Source: Phycomyces nitens
Lineage: Eukaryota > Mucoromycota > Mucoromycetes > Mucorales > Phycomycetaceae
Reading direction: 5' to 3'
DNA: 64,000 nt
Assembly: GCA_022702545.1 (NCBI GenBank)
Contig: JAHRBC010000001.1
Span: 4,588,001 to 4,652,000 of the forward strand
The notes beneath the pieces were generated by a model. That model made no database searches and was not told where the DNA came from. It worked only from the letters and a program-made list of their open reading frames with translations. Position numbers and translations under genes: made by a program. Of the stretch, positions 56,243-64,000 are shown one piece after another. How positions within the stretch are numbered: the stretch's first letter is position 1; each line of letters opens with the position of its first letter.

Positions 56243-57283
56243 ATGTGTGCCCTTCAGGCAGATCCCATATTGTTCACACTGCCTCTAGAGCTTCTTCTGC
56301 GAGTGTCTCAGCAACTAGCTTTTGATGATATCTTTTACCTTACCACTTGTTCTCGCCAGGCCCAATCTGTGGCCCACCAGCTTATGTGGCATAAATACGG
56401 CATCGACCTCACCAAGCCAAGACTCAACTCATATAGTCACCTCGTACATTCCGCAGTTGCCTTTCTCCACCGCCACGCCACAAGTCCCAACAACATCCAA
56501 GTCAACTCCCCAACCCTCCAAGGAGTAGCCAATCGCCTGGCAGTCGAAATATACGATCGTTCGCCATCTAAGAACTGGGAACCATGTCTAGACTATTATC
56601 TCGACAAGACATTTTATATTCTTCTTGACCATGTTCTGCGCGACCCCGCCCTCGACCCCCTCCCCGAGGACATTGCACCAAAACCATCGACCGAATACTG
56701 TCCAACCCACATGGGCCGCCTGATGACCAATTTCCTCGCCACTCTTTACCCCACCCTCACAGCCATGTTTGAGACCAACCCCGTCGACGCTATTCACCAC
56801 CGTCTCCTCATAGCCCATCTCAATCGTCACCTAGACTCCCTTACACAACGCCTCAATTCATATCACCGCAACAATTTCCAAATCAAATCACCCATTTCCA
56901 CAGCTCGTCTCCGCTCTTTGCGTATTCTAAACAAATCATTACGCCGAGGATTCAGAGTGTTGGTACGCTTCATAGGCACACTCGCACAGACAGATCTTCT
57001 CAGTCCTGCCGATCTCCATGTCCTCACACAGCAACGCATTCTCACCTTTTTTCTCGTCCATCGGCCACCATTAACCTCAGAATGTCCATGGCACCAGCCC
57101 ATTGAAGAAATCGAATTCAAAATGACGGTTATGACAGATCTAATTCAAGCCATGTCATGTCGGCAATCTTCTCGCTGTGACTCTGGAAAAGAACTCCAGA
57201 GGTTCATTAGCCTGCTCACAGAATCCATTAGTTCTCTCGTCGACCCAAAAACAATTACTCTCCCAGCAACTCCATTTATTTAA
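56243..57283 (+). CDS. F-box protein, single exon
   Basis: From ATG 56243, 346 residues: MCALQADPILFTLPLELLLR continues into VSQQLAFDDIFYLTTCSRQA and QSVAHQLMWHKYGIDL, an F-box that would bind SKP1 in an SCF ubiquitin ligase. The rest is helical with no kelch, WD or clear leucine-rich repeats. Blocks include LDYYLDKTFYILLDHVLRDP, HRLLIAHLNRHLDSLTQRLN and LRILNKSLRRGFRVLVRFIG. Substrate unknown. The gene is more GC-rich than its flanks. An in-frame upstream ATG at 56066 would add 59 residues but is less likely. Confidence 0.78.
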   Translation: MCALQADPILFTLPLELLLRVSQQLAFDDIFYLTTCSRQAQSVAHQLMWHKYGIDLTKPRLNSYSHLVHSAVAFLHRHATSPNNIQVNSPTLQGVANRLAVEIYDRSPSKNWEPCLDYYLDKTFYILLDHVLRDPALDPLPEDIAPKPSTEYCPTHMGRLMTNFLATLYPTLTAMFETNPVDAIHHRLLIAHLNRHLDSLTQRLNSYHRNNFQIKSPISTARLRSLRILNKSLRRGFRVLVRFIGTLAQTDLLSPADLHVLTQQRILTFFLVHRPPLTSECPWHQPIEEIEFKMTVMTDLIQAMSCRQSSRCDSGKELQRFISLLTESISSLVDPKTITLPATPFI

Positions 57284-57514
57284 TTCCACATCTCTTGTAA
57301 AATACTTTCATCTACATATGTCTTCTTGTATAACCCTTCTTCACTGCATGAACACAATTACTGTGTTTTAAATACATCCCATGTACACACTCTTTGTCGA
57401 TCTCTTGTGTCACTAGTGTATATTGGTTACATTTGATTTGGCGTTTTCTTGTTTGAAGTCCAACACACCATACAAATCATCTTGTGCCAAAAAAGATACA
57501 CAGCCAGGGCACTC

Positions 57515-57556
<42 letters not shown>

Positions 57557-57899
57557 TTTGACAACGGACTTACTTATTCCTAAAAAATATGTGTACAATT
57601 CTATTACCCTACTTTTTTTATTATTATTACTATTAAAATAAAATATAACAACAATAATAATAAAAACATCCTAGTCTTATTCTCAAATTTTATTATCGAG
57701 AAATGGTCATTTTTTGCATCTCGCATTGTTTTTTTTTTGGTTATTGACGCGATATTGAAATGAAGATCATGCCAAATCAATAAAGAATGGGAAAAACAAC
57801 AATATTTATACGTGTCAAGTCAAGAAATATCTATATATTTTTATTTTATTTTGGCTTGGTTTCCTAATCCATTCGCAAAGACATATATTCTAGCACCAC
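57284..57899. repeat. Intergenic region with (TTA)n microsatellite
   Basis: Contains an uninterrupted ATT/TTA trinucleotide tract at about 57516-57551 (roughly 12 units) and a second, imperfect one at 57617-57662. No gene seen. Confidence 0.85.
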
Positions 57900-59081
57900 A
57901 TGAATCATCTCGAGATCTCCCTAACAAGCCAAAAGTCTGTTACAGACCTTGAAGGTTCTGTAGAGTGTATGTTTGAAAATCCTGGTCATTTTGATGAGGG
58001 CGACTGTGGTAACCAAGTCGGCAGAGGTGCTCTACCAACTCCATCAAGCAGTATAGAAACCAGCGGTGATAGTCACGAACACGCTGGGGCCCAGAGTAGC
58101 AGCGAATGTGCCATGGTCAATCAAAGGTTTCTATGTACATATCAAAACACCAATATAGATTAAACAGAGTAATCTTTTAGATATCTATCATTCTAATGGG
58201 AAAATCTAGCTCAACTAAACGTACAGCCCCATCAATCAAAACGCCTCGACAAAGACGACCTTTTAGAGCAGTCTTTTGGTCCAAACGGAAGCGCTAGAGA
58301 TGTTCTACCAGGTGTAGTATATATCAAGGGTCTGACCAGGAACCCCCAAGCCGAGGCGTCCGCCTTCCGTGGGTACGAGCCAGATCATAGTGGTATGGTG
58401 CATTCTGGAGAGAACAATTGCCTTCCGTCCCCTCCCGAAAGTTTGCACGACTATGGAATAGAAGAGCCTCCCCCACCGTACTTTAGAAACGCATCTTCTC
58501 CGTCAGTTCCCACACTAGACCATCAAATACGATCTATCCAATACAACGAAATGAGCATGGTTGAGCTCACGTTACTCGGACGATCACGAGAGGACTATCT
58601 TCAATCAAATATCGAAGAGTATTATAACTATATTCTCTTTACAAACTTGAGATGGTTCAAAATGGTTATCAAGCGACATCATGAATGCGTCTTTATTGGT
58701 TTCGAGGCTAGATTATCAGATATCGGAGCCGGTCGTTTGATAAAATCTTTTGTATTGAATCAGTTTTACTCATGGAGTATTGGGTTCTGGATTATTTTCT
58801 TCGTTTCTATTAGCTTAATTTCCCCTTTTGTCGGTCTAGACCAAGTGTCTTATTGGTTTATTATACCTTTTGGTATCTATGTCATAGCCAGTGTTCCTCT
58901 CTCGGTTATAAACGATGACCGCAAAAAGAGATCAAAAATGTACGAAAAGGCATGTACTGCGTTTTCTCGACTACGGCCTGAAATTCTCGTGGAGATATCT
59001 CGCTTCAATCAAGCTCAAGAAGCAGATCGGCTGCAAAGAATAAATAGCGTATATTTAGAGGATCAAAGTCGTGCTTATTAA
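57900..59081 (+). CDS. Two-TM protein with a PPxY motif, two exons
   Basis: Exons 57900-58134 and 58210-59081 join in frame to 368 residues (donor GTACAT; an alternative donor a few bases upstream breaks the frame). The N-terminal 200 residues are hydrophilic and Ser/Pro-rich, with GIEEPPPPYFRNASSP: a PPPY motif that could bind WW domains of NEDD4/RSP5-type ubiquitin ligases. Two spans follow: SWSIGFWIIFFVSISLISPF and YWFIIPFGIYVIASVPLSVI, then a basic/charged cytosolic tail (NDDRKKRSKMYEKA). I do not recognise the family; an adaptor-like membrane protein is possible by inference. Confidence 0.7.
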
Positions 59082-59178
59082 ATAACAAAATAAAATAATA
59101 TCGTAATGATTCTTTAGCTTGTTGTTTTTAACTTTAAATTTCAAGAAACTTTAAACTGTATATGTTTATTAAATTTAC

Positions 59179-60855
59179 TCAAGTCTTGCATTTAGCTACA
59201 TGAAGTCCAAGACACCTGGTACAAAATGATCCTCCTCCACATTCTTTACACGAGCGGCGGCAGCGGCGGCATACATTGCGTTTCAACACGTTTCCGGCCG
59301 ACTTTTGAACAATAAAACATTTGCAGTGTTTTATATCTTCCTTGTTGGCACAAGAGTGGCACCATTGACCCAAGCAGCCACCGGAACAGCTGGTCAACTC
59401 GCATCGAGGACAGCACACGATGCCGCATTTAGAACATTTATTAGAGACATATATATCATTGCTCATGCGACATTGTGCATGGTAAACACCATCACAATTG
59501 GAGCATGGTTTTTGAGCTTCGATGCATTCACGCCTAGTATTGCAAAGAGACAGAGGATTTTCACAGCGAGCGCACCGGAATATCTGGAGCTTTACTGCTG
59601 TCTGCCTGCAATTGGGCATGCCGCACACGCGTATAGAGCATCTTTGTGGTATAGCATAGATAAATGTTATGTTGCAATGTAGAGTAATAATTTACCTGTT
59701 ACACTGAGGCGCACATACATAACATTTTGTAAGTGAGATACTTCCACATGCAGCACAGTCAAGGGTGCTGGTGGCTGCGCCCAAGTTGCAAAACTGACAG
59801 AGATGGCAGTCGGAATCAATTATTTGCCCTGCAAGGCGACTGAGCGCATCTGTAATGAAACCAACATCTTGGCCATACGATTTGCTTTCTATGTTTAGAC
59901 CTTGAATATCTTTTATTGGGCCACGCCTCAAGACCTTGCCGAGACGCAAATAAGAAAGGCTGATTCCGTACATGCTATCGTTGGCCAGCTGGTCCAACCG
60001 GACTGCAAGTTCATATGAAAACACTTGCCAGCATGTCTTGATCGATAGGTACTCCAGACACGGAAAGTACTTTAAGAGGCTGATGATAGTAGGAGCTGTA
60101 ATAGTGGACCCATCGAGGATAATCTCTTCAACCAAGTTTTGTACTTGGTGCTTTACCAATGTCTCGGTCAGAGCAAAAATCCCAGCGTCATTGACAATGT
60201 ATAGATCTTCATACAAAAACCATAAAGAAGACCAAACCTCCGGGTAAAATAGGACTTTGAAAAGATTTTGACAGGTACACGCTAGGCGGATACGAGAGCG
60301 GACGTCTAGCGAAAATCCAATCAAAACGAGTGCTCGGTCTGGAAGATTACTTAGACCACAGGGAGTGTACACAGCTTGGAAATTGTTGCGGCCAATAAGA
60401 GGAATTGTCGGTCTAGTTTTAATATTCTTATTGTCTATAGCATGGACATTCTGTGGCATATAGTGTTTGACATGAAGTGAATTATTGTCAAGGCATTGGT
60501 TGGTCGCAGCCACGGATATGTCTTTTGCATGAGATCTTGACGAGGCATGTTGAGATTTATTTTCGGGATTCTTATAAACCGAAGCGGAGGGTAACTGGCC
60601 TGAAGATTGAGAATAAGGATCGTCTGGTTTAAAGATGGCCAAATGAGGATTTGGAGTTAGGGCAAGGGATTCTTTTGCAGAAATGTATGAAATGTCGTCA
60701 TGACAAAGACAATCCAATGGGACGGCAATCATGCTTCCATTAACCTTTTGCAGCTTGACCTTTGAGTTTTTAAACAGGCTCACATAAGAGGCCATAACTT
60801 GAAACTTTCCATCATGGCCTTCCCATAGCCTAACTTCATGATTATTTTTTGTCAT
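59179..60855 (-). CDS. SHD1-F-box-Cys-rich protein, two exons
   Basis: From ATG 60855, exon 1 ends near 59698 and a short GT-AG intron leads into the second exon (59646-59179), about 537 residues. N-terminus: RLWEGHDGKFQVMASYVSLF then KVKLQKVNGSMIAVPLDCL, which fits a SLA1-homology domain 1 (SHD1). Then an unstructured Ser-rich linker and an F-box-like block LSNLPDRALVLIGFSLDVRS followed by IRLACTCQNLFKVLFYPEVW. An LRR-like part follows (EEIILDGSTITAPTIISLLK, LEYLSIKTCWQVF). The last 170 residues hold about 30 cysteines in CxxC pairs (CHLCQFCNLG, CAACGSISLTKCYVC, CSKCGIVCCPRC, CRRCRRSCKECGGGSFCTRC), a multi-zinc module. Likely an SCF-type adaptor, with the SHD1 part as an extra interaction domain (inference). 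Confidence 0.78.
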
Positions 60856-62873
60856 AACTTCATGAGTCTGGTTTCAATTTAGAAGCTGATGCTGGGTTAT
60901 TTTTCTCTTCACGGTGGCGAGACCTCGATTTTTTATGATGTATTCTTGTTGCACAACTCTAGTTTTTTATTTGCTTTGAAATAAACACTTTAGAAATATA
61001 TACTTTTTGATCAATGGTAGATAACCAGAAGAATTCAGTCAAATAAATGGCGGTTTATTGTATTATGGAAGTCTAGGTAAAGCTATCAGGGCAAGTTGAA
61101 TAGCCCTGGCTGCTGGTGTAAATGGCCAATATCGAATGCCTATCGCCAAATGTATTGGTAATTGGATTAATTAACCATCTTGGACTAGTTCCCGATACAG
61201 TATTCCCACTTGAATTTCAGACGGCTTGAGTTCCTTTTGGATAAAATAAGACGGAACCTTCCCAAGTAGTTGTAAATGGAGACGTTTCAGAAAGATATCT
61301 CGCTACTGTAAAAATATATATATCTATATATCCAAGGAACCCCACTTTGATAAGCTGACTAGAATATATTTATTATTATTTAGGACTATCTGAGTACTTT
61401 GACTTTTAGCATCATTTTGAATAGGTAACAGGGTCTCCCATGTTTATTGGCAGCATTGGTATCATGCTACTAAAATGTACTACATCTTTTTACATGTTAC
61501 ACTCTAATAACCGATTTGCCTACTGTTCTTTAAAGTACCGGTGTTACCTCGGCCACAAACCCTTGTTTTTGCTCATCAGTTGTAGAAAACAAAATATATT
61601 GCCAGTAACTGATGTTTCTACAACCAATACCGACCTTTTTTTTTGGACTAACCTATTTACTGTTCATTCCGCCAATTTCTATGCCAATTATTCCATATCA
61701 AATTTCTTTAATAATCTTTTGAACTTCCAAAAGTTCTTTTTCAATTAAATATGATACATATATAATAAAAAGTCCATCTTACTAGAGAATTATACCATTT
61801 TTCCATATCCAATAAAACTAATAATGCTAATAATGATAATACTGCTAATAATACTAGTAATAAGTATGTACTATAATCAGTTTCAGTTGGCAATTTACAA
61901 TTTAGAAGCCCTATTTCAATAGCCATGATACCATTCGCACTATTATTTTAAATATTGGCCAACAATCTACTGAGGTTTATTGCCTTTTTATTTATTTATT
62001 GGAATAGTAATGTAGATTATAAAGCAACTATGATTTAGTTTAATATTCATACAAATAGTTGCAGAATACCTAGAGACTATACCCTACCAATGGAGATTCT
62101 TCTTTAGCAAGAAAACCCACTTACATTTGCGCTAAAAAAAAAGAGCGATAAATCGATATCTTTGGTTATCGAGTCAAACTAGTCCAACATTCTAACCATG
62201 TAAAATAAAATGGGCATTTTGTGGTCCTTTTTTTTTTTATAAATATATGTACATATTTTTTTTGGCTTCAGTTTTATTTATGTGGCTATCATTAATAGTC
62301 GTCTTGGCTTTGAAACGCGTTTTGGGTACCTCTAATTTCCTTTTGTTTAATACTTGATATTGTTTGGACTGAAGTTTTGTGTATTTCTCAAAGCAGTCGA
62401 GCAATTTCAATATATATATATATATATTGCTATTCGGTATTTTATACAAAATATAATATAATCAACCTCTTTCACTCTTGCAAGAAAATGAATACATCAC
62501 ATTAGATTTATTTCCTCGCACTTTTGATTGTAATTACAATTGAATTATAAATAAAAAATAGGGTTGCAGTAAAAGGCTTATAATGAGCTAGGAGAGCATG
62601 AGTGTGTGTATTATTCATTTTACAAAAGAATAAGCTTTATATCTTTAAAAGATATCTAGACATTTTTCTTGAAAACAGTCATTTATCTACAATCATTTAA
62701 AATAAATGCAAATGGGAATATTGCATCTCAATCGTCTTGCGAGATTTAATAGATGAATTAAACGTATTATATATTATTTGACCTTGTATCTCTATTATTC
62801 ATGTTATTGCCAAAGGTTTAATGCTGCTAAACATCAAAATCATAATCCAGAGATATGAATACCCTATTACTAT
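60856..62873. other. 2-kb AT-rich intergenic region
   Basis: No gene supported. A/T tracts and (TA)n runs near 61315-61330 and 62411-62428. The open frame at 61440-61748 is hydrophobic/Phe-rich, as expected by chance here. No tRNA or repeat element recognised. Confidence 0.4.
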
Positions 62874-64000
62874 TTACAAGACGTTTTTTTTACTAGCTTC
62901 AAATTCCTCAATTGCTTTTGAAGCCATGTTCAGTGCGTCTTGGCGCGAGTTGGCTCCACCGATAAATCTAAATTATCAACCAAATGTTAACTGAAAACGA
63001 ATCGCATGGGACATTGTTATCTAAAAGCCTACCCAGCAGCATGTACAAAACTAGCACCTGGTATGCCTGATACTTCTCGAAGTTCTTCTTTCCCAAGACC
63101 TCTCCAGCTACAAATAAATATTATGTTTAGAGTGGCTTTTGAGAATATGTGCTTGCAGTATTATTTTTTTCTTTACCTTTGAGGCAACGACCACTTGTTC
63201 TTAAACCGCAATCCAGGTTTTCCAACGCTTTGTACCATCCACATCCCATCGTTTGTTTGAGAGATAACGTAGAGTACTTCTGTAGCCGAATCACCTTCAC
63301 ATTCCGTCAAATGATTTTTCCATGGACAAGATTTTTCCAATACAACTACTCTGCCAGATGGGTGGGCTTCCATCCTGTTTTTGTAGGCATTTTGGACTAT
63401 TTCGCGTGCTGGAAGCCAACTGTCTATAAGGGATCTAACTGATTGTTTGAATTCTTTTCCAGCTAAACTTGAGGCCTCTTCAAACCGTTCCTGAATTACA
63501 AGCAATGTTAACTATGGATCTATCCAACCACACCTTCTTACATTCACTATTTCAGAGTCATTTGGCTCGTTCCAAGCAGGGTGAAGTCTACTGATTCGTG
63601 TGCCAAGATCTGTAGAATCGGTATAACGAGGAGATTCTTCTGTTTCGAAAGGCATAATTCCATTGTCCTTTGCGTCCAAGGATTTGATAAAACTCTTTGG
63701 ATTCAACAATAGTTGTACTCGTGAGTATCTTTATCAAATTTATCTATCACTGCAACCTACAGAATATATCTTGTTGTAGATCTCTGTCACTGTAGGATGG
63801 TCTTGGGATAAATTTAATTCTCTAGCCAGGATCTCCTGTCCAAAGTGTCTAGATATTCGAGTCTGAATAGGCTTGTCTTTGCAATTAAACTTTAGAGCTT
63901 ACTTGTAAATCAAACCAGCCGAGCTTAGTTTGATTTGGTTATTGGAGTTGAATATTTCCTCAAATCCTTTCTGTTTGCCATTTTCAATAAGCTTACTGGA
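62874..64000 (-). CDS. MYG1: MYG1-like exonuclease/metal-dependent hydrolase (5' part outside window)
   Basis: 3' two-thirds of a MYG1 (UPF0160) gene, a DHH-like 3'-5' RNA exonuclease found in nucleus and mitochondria. Entering from the right: IKLSSAGLIYK, HFGQEILARELN, TVTEIYNKIYS, then KDNGIMPFETEE (family DAVDNG region), LGTRISRLHPAWNEPNDSE, SLIDSWLPAREIVQNAYKNR, GRVVVLEKSCPWKNHL, MWMVQSVGKPGLRFKNK and, in the last exons, WRGLGKEELREVSGIPGASF then VHAAGFIGGANSRQDALNMA. The stop is 62874-62876. The N-terminal metal-binding half (THNGTFHCDE-type motifs) would lie beyond 64000. Several short GT-AG introns are present. Confidence 0.92.

Noticed and set aside
57413..57598. Frame with poly-Asn (minus) and poly-Leu (plus)
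   Set aside because: Both are translations of the TTA microsatellite.

Overview
The window looks like nuclear DNA of a filamentous fungus of the Mucoromycota, most probably a mucoralean (Phycomyces- or Mucor-like) species. The basis is: AT-rich intergenic DNA; genes cut by many short introns (about 40-90 bp) with GTAAGT-type donors; fungal families such as Zn2Cys6 factors, CYP51, PHO80-type cyclin and SPB1; and decayed DNA transposons of kinds common in this phylum. The species cannot be fixed from the sequence alone. I rebuilt exon-intron structures by hand; most models close in frame and match the expected family length.

Layout. 0.7-8.8 kb: CYP51 sterol 14-alpha-demethylase, an APQ12-like membrane protein, a FAF1/C1orf131-like nucleolar factor, a dead Tc1/mariner transposase, and a second microsomal P450. 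12.1-14.2 kb: a nine-exon AAAP amino-acid transporter. 14.9-18.7 kb: a complete PIF/Harbinger transposon with long inverted repeats, a TTA target duplication, an intact three-exon nuclease and a Myb/SANT-like partner broken by one stop codon. 18.8-21.3 kb: a second TIR-bounded element carrying only SANT/coiled-coil relics. 21.37 kb: tRNA-Pro(AGG). 22.8-25.0 kb: cornichon/ERV14 and proteasome lid subunit RPN12. 25.7-27.2 kb: a decayed Crypton-type tyrosine recombinase. 27.2-30.0 kb: relics and simple repeats.

30-46 kb is the gene-dense core: a Myb/SANT-like protein, peroxisomal PXMP4, EXO1, a NEDD8 protease (NEDP1/SENP8) split into five short exons, SPB1, an unrecognised multi-exon gene, PUS3/DEG1, a SETD6/RKM4-like lysine methyltransferase, and a small PHO80-like cyclin with an 11-nt micro-exon. 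46.0-53.4 kb is a gene desert with a 25-bp poly-C run and a few coding-like scraps. 53.5-64 kb: a transcription factor with two Zn2Cys6 clusters, an F-box protein, a two-TM PPxY protein, an unusual SHD1 + F-box + Cys-rich protein, and the 3' part of MYG1 running off the end.

The genes do not form a pathway cluster. Most are conserved single-copy housekeeping genes (sterol synthesis, ribosome assembly, tRNA modification, proteasome, secretion, DNA repair) separated by transposon-rich AT-rich DNA. The parts most worth following up are the Harbinger element with asymmetric repeat-loaded TIRs, the SHD1/F-box/Cys-rich architecture, the double zinc-cluster factor, two inferred GC-AG introns, and a cluster of GCAGTA-core motifs beside the tRNA.
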